Shown in pieces: positions 22,167-31,863 of a stretch of DNA of 32,974 nt. The DNA is from Sphingomonas sp. 67-36 (GTDB lineage: Bacteria > Pseudomonadota > Alphaproteobacteria > Sphingomonadales > Sphingomonadaceae), in the NCBI GenBank assembly GCA_001897375.1, contig MKSU01000021.1, positions 73,708 to 106,681 of the forward strand, written 5' to 3'. The notes under the pieces were generated by a model. It saw nothing but the letters and a program-made list of their open reading frames with translations. It searched no databases and was not told the DNA's origin. Position 1 is the stretch's first letter. Every line of letters begins with the position of its first letter. Position numbers and translations under genes: made by a program.

Positions 22167-22697
22167 CTACTTTGCGGCCGGCGGTTTGCGGCTTGACGTA
22201 TGCAAGACCAAGATCCGCCATCCTCCCGCAACTTTTTTGAGGACGCTGGTGGCCACGCCGCGTCGCTGCACCGTTTCGCCAGCCTTGGTTGTGATCGCGT
22301 AATCATACGCTTCATTCGCCAGCGCCAGCCCATTCTCGACCCTGACAGAGGCGCGGTAATTGCTGAAGCGGAAGGAGGAGAACTGCTTGAGCTCGGGACC
22401 GAGGTGGTGCGCGAGATACTGCGCATAGGTTCCCTCTCTGGCCCCACTCTCGAAAATTGTCGAATCGGACGAGAACAAACGCTCGGTCCCGGTAGCGTCA
22501 AGGCGCTCAATCGCCTGCTTATACTGGTCGAGAACCGCCTGAACCGCCGACGCCTCGGGAGAAGACGACTGAGCGAAGGCAGGGGGGCTCAGCAACGCCG
22601 CGATCACAAGAAGCCGGGGTAAGCCGCGTTGCAGGGCATACCGACACCATGCCGGTGCCTTTGGGCGTGCTGCAATATGATAAGGCGTTGCGTGCAT
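22167..22697 (-). CDS. Secreted NTF2-like/SnoaL-like protein (DUF4440 type)
   Basis: A 176-residue protein from ATG 22697, preceded by GAGGTGAGG, a very strong ribosome site; a TTG at 22715 is less likely. A long signal peptide runs to about residue 43 (LPRLLVIAALLSPPAFAQ). The mature part has the pattern of the cystatin/NTF2-like superfamily: ASAVQAVLDQYKQAIERLD, then GTERLFSSDSTIFESG, FRFSNYRASVRVENGLALANE and VLKKVAGGWRILVLHTSSR (cone-shaped alpha+beta barrel). Members include nuclear transport factor-like and SnoaL-like proteins; the specific role, ligand or enzyme activity is unknown. It is likely periplasmic. No operon partner is obvious apart from a doubtful small gene upstream. Confidence 0.8.
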   Translation of the reverse strand: MHATPYHIAARPKAPAWCRYALQRGLPRLLVIAALLSPPAFAQSSSPEASAVQAVLDQYKQAIERLDATGTERLFSSDSTIFESGAREGTYAQYLAHHLGPELKQFSSFRFSNYRASVRVENGLALANEAYDYAITTKAGETVQRRGVATSVLKKVAGGWRILVLHTSSRKPPAAK

Positions 22698-22766
22698 GGT
22701 CCTCACCTCGAACAAATAGTTTCAATGATCGGTGCAGACTGGAGGCTTCCCTTGGCCTCGGTCAAG

Positions 22767-23012
22767 TCAGCGCTCGCCCATCAGGTTCCGCCGCAGATCC
22801 TGCCGCTCGCGAGAGCTGATCTGCTGCAGCTTCCAGTGATGAGGGATGAGCCGCGCCGGCGCGTAGAAAGGGTATGGGGGAAGTATCAGACTGGACAATG
22901 CGATCCGGCGAAGCGTCGGTTCACGCTCAACGGCTGGCTGGCGTTGTGGCGCCGCCAGCTGCATCGCAGACCACTCGAACATGTGGTGAGCCGCATGTTG
23001 CTCAGTCGACAC
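22767..23012 (-). CDS. Possible small hypothetical gene
   Basis: An 81-codon open frame with GTG start. The C-terminal half (RRIALSSLILPPYPFYAPA, then RLIPHHWKLQQISSRERQD) looks protein-like: a hydrophobic stretch followed by a basic amphipathic segment. There is no good ribosome site, and it overlaps the uncertain N-terminal extension of the acyltransferase on the other strand, so only one of the two can be right over much of 22898-23012. It would lie upstream of the NTF2-like gene on the same strand. Treat as doubtful. Confidence 0.28.
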   Translation of the reverse strand: MSTEQHAAHHMFEWSAMQLAAPQRQPAVEREPTLRRIALSSLILPPYPFYAPARLIPHHWKLQQISSRERQDLRRNLMGER

Positions 23013-24142
23013 CGAGCGGGGGCTCCGTCAACCCGGCCTATTCAATTGTCGACTCGCTACGCGCGATTCTGGCCGGCGTCGTCACGTTCTCGCACGCGTG
23101 GTATCTCCTTATTCGAGACTATCGACCTGGTGACGGAGCCTTGGCGGGGCTAGGCTACTTCGCGGCAGGTTTCGCTCACGCATGTGTCGTGCTTTTTTTC
23201 GTGCTGAGCGGCTATTGGATAACGCGGTCGGTTCTCAAGCGCCTGGACACGGGCTGGTCATGGCCGCGCTACCTCGCTGACCGGCTTGTTCGGCTGTACC
23301 TCGTCCTGATCCCGGCCTTGATCCTGGGCGGATTGCTCGACGCGGTCGGCTACCATGTCTTGGAGACCGCCACCCATCGCGCGCTGACCGACACCTTCGT
23401 TCTGAAAACGAATCTTGGCAGCACGCTGTCAGCGACGACATTTTTGGCGAACATGTCATTCTTGCAAGGCGTTCTTGCGAGACCGTTCGGTTCAAATGGC
23501 CCGCTTTGGAGCGTCGCCTATGAGTTCTGGTACTATTTCTGGTTTCCGGCTCTCGCGGTGACGGTGCGGACACGGCGGATTTCGGCATTCCTGCCGACCC
23601 TCCTGCTTGGCGCGATCGCTTCGCCTCTGGCCATTGGGTTTCTCTGCTGGCTCGCTGGAAGCGCGGTGTACTTCGCGGAGAGACGCGCCGCGTCGACGAA
23701 GAGGCCAGCCACGCGACCATCCGCGGTCACGCTGTCGTGGACTGCCGCTGGCGCGGCAATATTGCTGATTCTGGCAAGACTTGTTGACTTCGCATTCGAG
23801 GATGTCGTGCTGGCGGCGGCTTTCGCGGTCGTGCTTCGTGTTACCCTCTCGGCGCGACTGGAACTGCCCCGCTGCATGATCGGCCTCGCTAGATTTGGTG
23901 CGCAAGCGAGCTTCACGCTCTATGCGATCCATTTCCCGCTGATAGCCTTTGCGGCTGGTTTGATAATTGGTCGTGAGCGCCTGGAACCGGGCATTTTGGG
24001 CCTGATCTGGGTTGTAGTCGTTGTAGCGACCGTGGTCTGGCTGGCCCACGGGTTGTCAACGATCACTGAAGCGAGAACCGATACCGTCCGTCAGTGGGTG
24101 TCGCGCTATCTGCCTCGCCAGACGCATGGCCGTGATACCTGA
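22898..24142 (+). CDS. Acyltransferase family 3 membrane protein
   Basis: An integral membrane protein of up to 414 residues with the acyltransferase-3 (OafA/YrhL-like) pattern: an N-terminal membrane helix with SLRAILAGVVTFSHAWYLL (the His of the R/K-X10-H motif), VVLFFVLSGYWITRSVLKR, YLADRLVRLYLVLIPAL, GPLWSVAYEFWYYFWFP and the terminal FTLYAIHFPLIAFAAGLI. Such enzymes transfer acetyl or other acyl groups to surface carbohydrates or lipids. The start is uncertain: ATG 22874, ATG 22898 and GTG 22946 are all in frame and none has good ribosome spacing. The first 40-50 residues are poor in protein-like character, so the upstream end may be disturbed. It is the only clear surface-polymer gene in the window. 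Confidence 0.8.
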   Translation: MRSGEASVHAQRLAGVVAPPAASQTTRTCGEPHVAQSTPSGGSVNPAYSIVDSLRAILAGVVTFSHAWYLLIRDYRPGDGALAGLGYFAAGFAHACVVLFFVLSGYWITRSVLKRLDTGWSWPRYLADRLVRLYLVLIPALILGGLLDAVGYHVLETATHRALTDTFVLKTNLGSTLSATTFLANMSFLQGVLARPFGSNGPLWSVAYEFWYYFWFPALAVTVRTRRISAFLPTLLLGAIASPLAIGFLCWLAGSAVYFAERRAASTKRPATRPSAVTLSWTAAGAAILLILARLVDFAFEDVVLAAAFAVVLRVTLSARLELPRCMIGLARFGAQASFTLYAIHFPLIAFAAGLIIGRERLEPGILGLIWVVVVVATVVWLAHGLSTITEARTDTVRQWVSRYLPRQTHGRDT

Positions 24143-24163
24143 ACACGGTTGCACGGTGGGGAA

Positions 24164-24210
24164 GGATGACGGTCAACGGCCGCACATTTTCCTCCTGCTG
24201 AGCGTCATCC
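24164..24210. repeat. Inverted repeat downstream of the acyltransferase gene
   Basis: GGATGACG (24164-24171) and CGTCATCC (24203-24210) are perfect inverted copies 31 bases apart, directly after the acyltransferase stop, followed by the palindrome CCGGTCCGGACCGG around 24209-24222. The location suits a 3'-end structure, but the loop is long and no T tract follows. The rest of 24143-24382 has no recognisable gene. Confidence 0.3.
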
Positions 24211-24382
24211 GGTCCGGACCGGCAGCGGCGTACAATGTACCGCCAACCGGGTTGCCAGCGACGTTGGTGGACTTTTGCCGAGAGCGTTATGGGGCCGCGG
24301 CTGGCGGTCGCCTCTCCGCGATCTTGAAGTGTCCGAGCGCGTTCACTGGTGATGGACAATAGCTTTCCACGCAGCTCAGCAA

Positions 24383-24607
24383 TCATTCAATCTCAGCGCA
24401 GCGCGCGACCCAACGCGATAACAAGCGGGCAATCAGTTCGCCCATGATCAGCGTAACAGCCAAGGCGAGCGTACCCAATACGGAGTCGTCGATCGAGAAG
24501 AACAAGATGCCGGCGATTATTAAAAAAAAGACGTTCACCGCGGCCCACACCCATTCGGACAGCGAAGGCCCGTTGCCGGTCAAAGCCGCAGCACCGCCAC
24601 AGCGCAA
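24383..24607 (-). CDS. Possible small membrane protein (SPW-like)
   Basis: Up to 74 residues from TTG 24607, with two predicted membrane helices (WVWAAVNVFFLIIAGILFF and VLGTLALAVTLIMGELIA) and a Trp/Asn pattern that loosely resembles an SPW repeat. It is in the same frame as, and 19 bases past, the stop of the epimerase-SPW-VKOR fusion, so it may be a former C-terminal extension of that protein cut off by the TGA at 24626-24628, or a separate small gene. There is no good ribosome site. Coding status is uncertain. Confidence 0.38.
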   Translation of the reverse strand: MRCGGAAALTGNGPSLSEWVWAAVNVFFLIIAGILFFSIDDSVLGTLALAVTLIMGELIARLLSRWVARCAEIE

Positions 24608-24625
24608 ATCGTGATACGTGTCGCG

Positions 24626-27292
24626 TCAAACAATGTATCTGTCCCAGCCGGCATAATGCTCGCTGCTGCGCTTGCCGCGCCGAAGATTGAGCCCGATGAT
24701 AACCGCCCCGACCGCGATATCGCCGAGCGTTGCTGCAATACTCGCCCCAGCGAGAAACAGCGGCGCGGAAACGATCCAGACGCCAGCCACGATATTTAGA
24801 AAACGAAGCGCGCGCGCCACCTCCGCTGTCGCAATGATCGATATCGTAATGACGAGTGCGCCGGCGATGTGGTCGCTGTTGGCCATCGTCCCCGTGGTGC
24901 CGAAGGTGACCCGCGTCAGCATCAACGACACGCCCAGAGCCATGCTCGCCGCCAATGGCCACGGCAGCGTGATGCCGCGGGTCGCATCGTTCCAGAAAGC
25001 GGCAGGGCTGGCGAGCGCGTCGGCGGAATCCACTTCGCCCTTTTCGACGGCATCGCCATGGAAGAAGGTGGCAATGAGCGGTTTGCCCTGGCAGCGCGCC
25101 CATTTCAGGAACTGGCCCATGGCGATCACCTCGTCCAGCGCGAAGGGGATCATCACCAGCATGGCGAGCCCGGCAATCAGTGCGGGGGTACTCCACGTTC
25201 CGATCACAATCGGTTGAATGATGATGAAGTAGATCGACACGACCCCGAGCGGAATCACGAGGATGCCGAAGAAGGTGACCATCCACGGCATCGTACGCCA
25301 GCGGTCGCGCGTTCCCATGACCGCCATCAGAATTTCAAACGTATAGCTGACCGCGCCAAGCCCGGCATCGGGAATGGGCCAGGCCTTGGAGACATCCGAG
25401 GTAATGATCTCCTCGGTCCCGTTGCGGGGATCGGCGAGCGAGCCTGAGAAGAAGGGTTCCCAGACGCCATCGACATGGCCGAGCTGATAGGCGGTCAGCA
25501 TGCGCGAGATCAGCAGCCCGATCAGTCCCAGCATCGCGATGGGAAGCCGCTGCGCGTCCGTCGATGGACCGTAGGTCCATCCCGGCGGTATCGATTTGGG
25601 GTCCATCATCCCCGCCATGCTCATTCCCGGCATCATCGGCACGAGGACGGAGAAAGCGATGGCAAGTGTGCCGACGAGCAGGTCGTTTTGATATTGCGCG
25701 GCGCTTGGGCTCCAGAAAAGCAGCGGTGCAAAAAGCAGCCATATGCCAACGAAGCACGCCGCCCATTGCCCGAACCAGGCGGTCCGCCTGGATAGCGAAA
25801 GCAGGCCGAACAGCGCCAACAACGTCCCGCTCGCGATGTCGCTCGCCATGAGCAGATCGGCCCGCCACTCGATTGGCGCAAGGCCGCGGTCTATCGTCAC
25901 CGCGCGCACCGATGCCGCGACCGTCTCGTTAGTTACGGCATCGTAGACGAGCGGGCTCGCCGCCAGCCACGCGCCAAGTCCGATATTGGCATAATGTGCC
26001 CATCGCGTCTTTCGACCATCCGCGTCCATTACCGCCATGTGGTCGCCGCCCATCGAATGATCGCCGGGCGCCACGGCCATATTGTGGTCGTGACGATCGG
26101 GGCCGCGCGCTTTGCCCGGGCTCCGATCTTCGCTGGCGGCGTCGCCTTCGCCTTCCGCTCGATGGTCATGCCCCGCCGGAGGCCCCGGCCGTTGGCCATA
26201 CCACGCGACCAGCGAAGGATTGAGCTTGTTGGCGGCATACCAGGCGACGGGGTCCCGCTTGAGCGCCGCCACCATCTTCGGGAGCGTCGTGCGGAGTTGG
26301 TGCACTGGCTCCCAATCAAGAAGCTGCCGCGCGCGGCTGATATCGAGGACATAATGGTCGTTGCTCGCCTCGACCATCCACGGCTTGATTTCGCTGTCCT
26401 CGCCCAGAAGCTTGTCCTGCACCCAGGCACCTGCCTTGGCGACCGGCTGTGGAATCCGAAGCGTGTCCCAGCGCTCCCCGCGCAACGCGCGGCCGATGAC
26501 GTCCTGGACTTCGGCATAGCCAAGCGCTTCCGGCTCGCCGATGAGCAGCGGCAATTCGATCGGCAGCTCATCCCTGCGGTCGACCAGCCGCGCGATCGCA
26601 TCGGTCAGATCCTCGAGATGGACGAAGGACTGACCAGCGCAGAGCATGCCCGGATAAAGGTGCGCGGTCAGCCGGTGCTCATAGATCCGGGCGATCTGCT
26701 GCGCGATGAAGGGTTGATGGCCTTCGTCCTCATAGACACCGGCGATCCTCAGAAAGACGACCGGGATGCTCCCATGACGCTCACGGAGCATCGCCTCGGT
26801 ACGCACCTTGGATTCGGGGTAGGGCCAGCTCGGGTCGATCGGCGACTCTTCAGTGATGCGCTCGTCAGGGCTGTCGGTCGCCCGGTGGACGAGCATCGTG
26901 CTGGCAAAGATGAACTGCCCGACCTCGAAGTCCTGTAGTGCGTCGGTCAGCCGGCGGGTGCCCTCGACCGTGATCTCGTCGTAAAGAGAGTTCGGTTCGC
27001 CGGTGACGTCGTAATAGGCCGCGAGGTGAACGACCGACGCGATGCGGCTGCCAAATTTTTCACGTACCGCTTTGAGGGCTGCGCGCACTCCCTGCTCGGA
27101 GGCAAGATCGATGTCCACGAGGGCCGCCGGCGCTGGCGGGTCGGGGGGGCCAGCGCGATCCAAGCCGACCATTTCGTAACGCTGACCAAGGCGGCGGACG
27201 ACGGCTGCACCGATGAAGCCGCTCGCGCCCGTCACGAGCACGACATCGCGAGCCTGGTCGACAGAAGGCGTCGTGGCGTGTTCAGTCGGCAT
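24626..27292 (-). CDS. NAD-dependent epimerase - SPW - VKOR-like membrane fusion protein
   Basis: An 888-residue protein from ATG 27292 with GAGGTG just upstream. Residues 1-360 are an extended short-chain dehydrogenase/epimerase: VTGASGFIGAAV with G22-X2-G25-X2-G28 (NAD binding) and YPESK (Tyr158, Lys162). A hydrophilic linker, about 371-425, is rich in His and Met (HDHNMAVAPGDHSMGGDHM). Then come membrane segments with SPW-type repeats (WAHYANIGLGAWLAASPLV; FLNIVAGVWIVSAPLFL near the C-terminus) and a central block resembling VKOR family proteins (RWRTMPWMVTFFGILVIPLGV, then FALDEVIAMGQFL). The VKOR Cys-X2-Cys is not seen where expected (GTWSTPALIAGL). The role is unknown; context next to cusCBA suggests metal or envelope stress. 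Confidence 0.78.
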   Translation of the reverse strand: MPTEHATTPSVDQARDVVLVTGASGFIGAAVVRRLGQRYEMVGLDRAGPPDPPAPAALVDIDLASEQGVRAALKAVREKFGSRIASVVHLAAYYDVTGEPNSLYDEITVEGTRRLTDALQDFEVGQFIFASTMLVHRATDSPDERITEESPIDPSWPYPESKVRTEAMLRERHGSIPVVFLRIAGVYEDEGHQPFIAQQIARIYEHRLTAHLYPGMLCAGQSFVHLEDLTDAIARLVDRRDELPIELPLLIGEPEALGYAEVQDVIGRALRGERWDTLRIPQPVAKAGAWVQDKLLGEDSEIKPWMVEASNDHYVLDISRARQLLDWEPVHQLRTTLPKMVAALKRDPVAWYAANKLNPSLVAWYGQRPGPPAGHDHRAEGEGDAASEDRSPGKARGPDRHDHNMAVAPGDHSMGGDHMAVMDADGRKTRWAHYANIGLGAWLAASPLVYDAVTNETVAASVRAVTIDRGLAPIEWRADLLMASDIASGTLLALFGLLSLSRRTAWFGQWAACFVGIWLLFAPLLFWSPSAAQYQNDLLVGTLAIAFSVLVPMMPGMSMAGMMDPKSIPPGWTYGPSTDAQRLPIAMLGLIGLLISRMLTAYQLGHVDGVWEPFFSGSLADPRNGTEEIITSDVSKAWPIPDAGLGAVSYTFEILMAVMGTRDRWRTMPWMVTFFGILVIPLGVVSIYFIIIQPIVIGTWSTPALIAGLAMLVMIPFALDEVIAMGQFLKWARCQGKPLIATFFHGDAVEKGEVDSADALASPAAFWNDATRGITLPWPLAASMALGVSLMLTRVTFGTTGTMANSDHIAGALVITISIIATAEVARALRFLNIVAGVWIVSAPLFLAGASIAATLGDIAVGAVIIGLNLRRGKRSSEHYAGWDRYIV

Positions 27293-27396
27293 CGATCACC
27301 TCATCGCCGTCATTACAGCCGAACCTGCGGGCGCCTTGTCCGGCTTCAATTAACAATACGTCCCGCAGGCTTTGATCCCTCGAAAGGCGTGGGCTG

Positions 27397-27457
27397 GTAG
27401 GGATAACGCTCGACATGTGCGTCCGGGATCGATCCCGGTCGACCGGGGTATCCCTAT
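27397..27457. repeat. Nested palindromes between cusA and the epimerase fusion gene
   Basis: TAGGGATA (27398-27405) pairs with TATCCCTA (27449-27456). Within it lies the perfect 16-base palindrome CCGGGATCGATCCCGG (27423-27438). The structure sits 40 bases past the cusA stop on the coding strand and 105 bases before the next gene. It could act as a terminator, an mRNA-stability structure or an operator. Confidence 0.5.
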
Positions 27458-27496
27458 CGGCGGCAGCCAGCGCGCAAAGAACCGGGCGCAGGACTC

Positions 27497-30400
27497 TCAC
27501 GTTTCCGGTGTCCCTCCGGTTGTTCTGGCCGAGCGACGCGCCTGGCGCCGTCGCAGCAGCAGATAGGCGGCCGGAATGACCAGCATCGACAGCAGCGGTG
27601 CGGTCAGCATCCCGCCGATCATCGGCGCGGCGATGCGGCTCATCACCTCGGAGCCTGTTCCGGTGCCGATCACGAGCGGGAACAGGCCGGCCAGGATGAC
27701 CGCAACCGTCATCGCCTTGGGCCGCACCCTAAGAAGCGCGCCCTCGCGCACGGCGGCATCGATTTGTTCTGTGTCCGGTGTCGGTCCGCGCTCGGCAAGG
27801 GCATGCTTGAGGTAGATGAGCATGACCACGCCAAACTCGGCCGACACGCCCGCCAGCGCGATGAATCCGACGCCGGTCGCGACCGACTGGTTATACCCGA
27901 GCAGATAGAGCAGCCACAGTCCGCCCGTGAGCGCGAAGGGAAGGGTGCCCATGATCAACGCCGCCTCATCGAAGCGTCTGAACGTCGCGTAAAGCAGCAG
28001 GAAGATGATAAGCAGGGTCGCCGGCACGACGATCTTGAGCCGTTCGATCGCGCGCTGGAGGAACTCGAACTGGCCGGTGTAGGTGACACTGACGCCGGGC
28101 GTCAGCTTGACCTTTGCGGCGACCGCGCGCTGCAGGTCGCCGACGATTTCGGTGAGCGCTCGCCCTCGGCCATCGACGTATATCCACGTCACCGGCCGGC
28201 CATTCTCGCTGCGCAGCATCGGCGGTCCATCGCTGACACGAATATCGGCTATGGTGCCAAGCGTGATTTGCTGGAGCGAGGGGGTCACGACCGGCAGATT
28301 GCGCAGATCGTCGAGGCTGTCGCGCAATTCTCGCGGATAGCGAATGCTGATCGGGTAGCGCGCGAGCCCTTCGACCGTCTGGCCGATGGTTTCGCCGCCG
28401 ATCGCGCCCGACACGATCGATTGCACATCCGCGATATTCATGCCGTAGCGTGACGCCGCCGCGCGATCGATCAGGACGTCGATATAGCGCCCGCCAGTCA
28501 GACGTTCGGCGAGCGCGGAACTGACCCCGGGCACGGTCTTGGCAACTGTTTCGATCTGGCGCGCGACCTGGTCGATCTCGGCGAGATTCGACCCCGCGAC
28601 CTTGATACCGATCGGGCTCTTGATGCCGGTCGACAGCATGTCGATGCGGTTACGGATCGGCGGTATCCAGAAATTGGCGAGCCCGGGGACTTTGACAGCC
28701 TTGTCGAGTTCATCGATCAGCTTGTCCTGCGTCATGCCAGCGCGCCACTCGCTCTTCGGCTTGAAGCGGATCGTCGTCTCGAACATTTCGAGCGGCGCGG
28801 GATCGGTCGCCGTGTCGGCGCGCCCCGCTTTGCCGAACACGCTCTCGACCTCGGGGACGGTCTTGATCAGCCGATCGGTCTGCTGGAGCAGCTGTGCCGC
28901 CTTGGCAGCGGACAGACCTGGCAGCGCCGACGGCATGTAGAGCAGATCGCCTTCGCTCATCTGCGGGATGAATTCGCCACCGAGCTGGCTGATCGGCCAG
29001 AGGCTCGTTGCGAATATCAGCCCGGCAATCAGCAACACCTGTTTGGGCCGCGTCATCGTCCAGTCGAGCGCCGGCCGATAGATGCGTGTCAGCCAGCGAT
29101 TGATCGGATTGGATTCCTCAAGTGGAATCTTGCCGCGGATAAGAAACCCCATCAGCACCGGAATCAGCGTGATCGACAGGATCGCCGCGCCCGCCATCGC
29201 ATAGGTCTTGGTGAAGGCCAGTGGCGCGAACAGCCGCCCTTCCTGCCCCTGGAGCGAAAACACGGGCACGAACGACAGTGCGATGATCAGGAGGCTTAGG
29301 AACAGCGCCGGGCCAACCTCGGCCGCCGCCTCGGTGATGACGCGCCATCGCTCGGGGCCTTTGAGCTCCTCGCCTGGCCGATCGCGTTCCCAATGCTCGA
29401 TGTGTTTGTGCGCATTCTCGATCATCACGATCGCACCATCGACCATCGCGCCGATCGCGATCGCGATGCCGCTCAGCGACATGATGTTGGCGTTCACCCC
29501 CTGCACACGCATGACGATCAGTGCGAACAGGATGCCGAGCGGCAAGGTCAGGATCGCAACCAGCGCCGATCGAACGTGCCAAAGAAACAAGGCGCACACG
29601 ATCGCGACGACGACGAACTCCTCGATCAGCTTGCTCGTCAAATTCTCGACCGCCCGGTCGATCAGGCCGGAGCGATCATAGGTTGTGACGACCTCCACCC
29701 CCGGCGGCAGGCTCTTCTTCAGCTCGGCGAGCTTGGTTCGCACGCCGTCGATCACCTCGCGCGCATTCTTGCCCTGGCGCAGCACGATGACGCCGCCCGC
29801 GACCTCGCCCTCGCCGTTGAGCTCGGCGACGCCGCGACGCATTTCAGGGCCGAGCTGGATCGTCGCGACGTCGCCCAGGCGGACCGGAATGCCGCCCGCA
29901 GCGGTTTTCAACGGCACGCTGCGGAAATCGTCGAGCGTCTTCAGATAGCCCGAGGCGCGAACGATATATTCCGCCTCCGCCATTTCGAGCACGGAGCCGC
30001 CCGTTTCCTGGTTGGCGCGCTTCAACGCCTCGGTGACCTGCTCCTGCGTCACGCCGTAGGAGGCAAGTTTCTGGGGATCGAGAAGCACCTGATATTGCTT
30101 GACCATCCCGCCGATGCTCGCGACTTCGGCGATCCCAGGAATGGTTTTGAGCTCGTAGCGCAAGAACCAGTCCTGAATGCTTCGGAGTTCAGCGAGATCG
30201 TGCCGTCCCGTCCTGTCGACAAGGGCGTATTCATAGACCCAGCCGACACCCGTTGCGTCGGGACCAAGCGATGCCTTGGCCCCTTCCGGCAAGCGGTTCT
30301 GCACCTGGCTCAGATATTCGAGCACGCGGCTGCGCGCCCAGTAAAGGTCGGTGCCATCCTCGAACAGAATATAGACGAAGCTGTCGCCCTCGAAGGAGTA

Positions 30401-30652
30401 GCCGCGCACCACGCGTGCGCCCGGCACAGACAGCATCGTCGTCGCGATCGGGTACGTGACCTGGTCTTCGACGATGCGCGGCGCTTGCCCGGGATAGGTC
30501 GTGCGAACGATGACCTGGACGTCCGACAGGTCCGGCAAGGCATCGACCGGTGTCGTTCTGACCGCCCCGATCCCGATGGCAATGAGCAGGGCGGCGGCCA
30601 GGAGGACGAGGAAGCGCGCCTTGACCGACGCATGAATGATGCGCGCGATCAT
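27497..30652 (-). CDS. cusA: CusA-type heavy-metal RND efflux pump (Cu/Ag)
   Basis: A 1051-residue inner-membrane pump from ATG 30652, in a four-base ATGA overlap with cusB. Twelve membrane helices and two large periplasmic loops are laid out as in CusA/CzcA (usual length about 1045). Helix 4 has [20 protein letters not shown], the proton-relay acidic region. Cu/Ag specificity rather than Zn/Co is suggested by [34 protein letters not shown] and [21 protein letters not shown], which carry the Met residues that line the CusA metal path. It works with the adaptor and outer-membrane channel encoded upstream. Its C-terminal part has a decayed copy at 21785-22010. Confidence 0.93.
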   Translation of the reverse strand: MIARIIHASVKARFLVLLAAALLIAIGIGAVRTTPVDALPDLSDVQVIVRTTYPGQAPRIVEDQVTYPIATTMLSVPGARVVRGYSFEGDSFVYILFEDGTDLYWARSRVLEYLSQVQNRLPEGAKASLGPDATGVGWVYEYALVDRTGRHDLAELRSIQDWFLRYELKTIPGIAEVASIGGMVKQYQVLLDPQKLASYGVTQEQVTEALKRANQETGGSVLEMAEAEYIVRASGYLKTLDDFRSVPLKTAAGGIPVRLGDVATIQLGPEMRRGVAELNGEGEVAGGVIVLRQGKNAREVIDGVRTKLAELKKSLPPGVEVVTTYDRSGLIDRAVENLTSKLIEEFVVVAIVCALFLWHVRSALVAILTLPLGILFALIVMRVQGVNANIMSLSGIAIAIGAMVDGAIVMIENAHKHIEHWERDRPGEELKGPERWRVITEAAAEVGPALFLSLLIIALSFVPVFSLQGQEGRLFAPLAFTKTYAMAGAAILSITLIPVLMGFLIRGKIPLEESNPINRWLTRIYRPALDWTMTRPKQVLLIAGLIFATSLWPISQLGGEFIPQMSEGDLLYMPSALPGLSAAKAAQLLQQTDRLIKTVPEVESVFGKAGRADTATDPAPLEMFETTIRFKPKSEWRAGMTQDKLIDELDKAVKVPGLANFWIPPIRNRIDMLSTGIKSPIGIKVAGSNLAEIDQVARQIETVAKTVPGVSSALAERLTGGRYIDVLIDRAAASRYGMNIADVQSIVSGAIGGETIGQTVEGLARYPISIRYPRELRDSLDDLRNLPVVTPSLQQITLGTIADIRVSDGPPMLRSENGRPVTWIYVDGRGRALTEIVGDLQRAVAAKVKLTPGVSVTYTGQFEFLQRAIERLKIVVPATLLIIFLLLYATFRRFDEAALIMGTLPFALTGGLWLLYLLGYNQSVATGVGFIALAGVSAEFGVVMLIYLKHALAERGPTPDTEQIDAAVREGALLRVRPKAMTVAVILAGLFPLVIGTGTGSEVMSRIAAPMIGGMLTAPLLSMLVIPAAYLLLRRRQARRSARTTGGTPET

Positions 30653-31863
30653 TTGGCGTCGCCCGCGATCGGACGCGCATCGACACCGGTAAGGCTGGCC
30701 TCGGAATCGATCAGGAACTGACCGGACGAGACAACGCGCTCCCCCTCGCGCAGCCCTGCCAGGATTTCGGTCTGGCCGCCCGCATCACGTCCGACCCGCA
30801 CCTCTGCGGGCCGATAGCGACCTTTCGGCTCCGCGAGCATGACGAGCGTGCGCTTGCCGGTACGGATGACCGCTTCGCTCGGGACGAGCAACGCAGTCCG
30901 CGCTGTATCGCCCAAATGGACCGTCGCGAACATGCCCGGACGCAGACGGCCACCTGCATTGCGCAGTTCAACCCTGACGGTCAGAGTCCGGCTTTCAGCT
31001 TGTGCGGTCGGCAATACGGCGATGACCCGCCCTGCAAAGCGTTCGCCGGGAAAGGCCGCTAAATCCGCAGTCGCCGACTGCCCGATTTTGACATCGCCGG
31101 TTCGGACCTCCGGCACGGCGGCGTTCAGCCACACCGTGCCAAGCCCGTTGACCTGTGCGAGCGTTTGCCCGGCAGCGAGCGTGACTCCGGCCCGCGCATC
31201 GAGCGTCTGGATGACGCCCCCGATCGGACTGCGCACCGTGGTCAGTCCGCGGCCGCGTGAGCTCCCGCCGGGAATGCCGATCAGCCGCAGACGCTGGCTG
31301 GCGGCCGCGATCAAAGCCTTGTCGCCGGTGCGGCGCACCGCCTCATATTCGACCTGCGCGCCGCCCCATTCGGGCACGAGAAGATCAGCGATCGGCGCGC
31401 CCGCCCGGATCACGTCGCCCGGCGCGCGATCATAAACGCGCTGGACGAACCCGGCGGCGCGCGCCTGGATGATGGCGACGTCGCGTTGATTGAAGTCGAT
31501 CGTGCCGGTCACGTCGAGCGCGCCCGCCAGCGTGCCGGCTTTTGCGACGGCCGTTCTCACGCCCAGATTCTGCGCCGCGCTGGGATTGACGGTGATGCCC
31601 GGCGCGCCATCGCCGCCTTCGTCGGCATATTTGGGCTTGAAGGTCTTCATTCCCATCGAGGAGAGCGAATCCGGACTGTCGTAATGCTCGCCAGGCACCA
31701 TCGGATCATAGTAGTAGAGGACCTTGCGCCCCCCTTGCGCGGCGGCATCGGCGGGCGCGGGCTCGCGCGATCCGGCGAAATAATAGCCGGACGCGCCGGC
31801 GATCACGGCGACAGCGGCAAGCGCGGCGCCAGCACGGGCACGCTGCGTGCGATCGAGTGTCAT
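30649..31863 (-). CDS. cusB: CusB-type periplasmic adaptor (membrane fusion) protein
   Basis: A 404-residue protein from ATG 31863, overlapping the cusC stop (ATGA); the longer open frame upstream is the shadow of cusC. An N-terminal membrane anchor or signal ([21 protein letters not shown]) is followed by a heavy-metal-binding segment like that of Cus[19 protein letters not shown], then [15 protein letters not shown]. Barrel-sandwich, alpha-hairpin and beta-barrel parts follow ([56 protein letters not shown]). The Met residues in the first segment are the expected Cu(I)/Ag(I) ligands. It links the pump to the channel and hands over metal. The overlap with cusA (ATGA) implies one translationally coupled operon. 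Confidence 0.9.
   Translation of the reverse strand: MTLDRTQRARAGAALAAVAVIAGASGYYFAGSREPAPADAAAQGGRKVLYYYDPMVPGEHYDSPDSLSSMGMKTFKPKYADEGGDGAPGITVNPSAAQNLGVRTAVAKAGTLAGALDVTGTIDFNQRDVAIIQARAAGFVQRVYDRAPGDVIRAGAPIADLLVPEWGGAQVEYEAVRRTGDKALIAAASQRLRLIGIPGGSSRGRGLTTVRSPIGGVIQTLDARAGVTLAAGQTLAQVNGLGTVWLNAAVPEVRTGDVKIGQSATADLAAFPGERFAGRVIAVLPTAQAESRTLTVRVELRNAGGRLRPGMFATVHLGDTARTALLVPSEAVIRTGKRTLVMLAEPKGRYRPAEVRVGRDAGGQTEILAGLREGERVVSSGQFLIDSEASLTGVDARPIAGDAK

Noticed and set aside
29393-30721. Long plus-strand open frame (442 codons) opposite cusA
   Set aside because: Antisense shadow of a clear RND pump, with no ribosome site or recognisable motifs.
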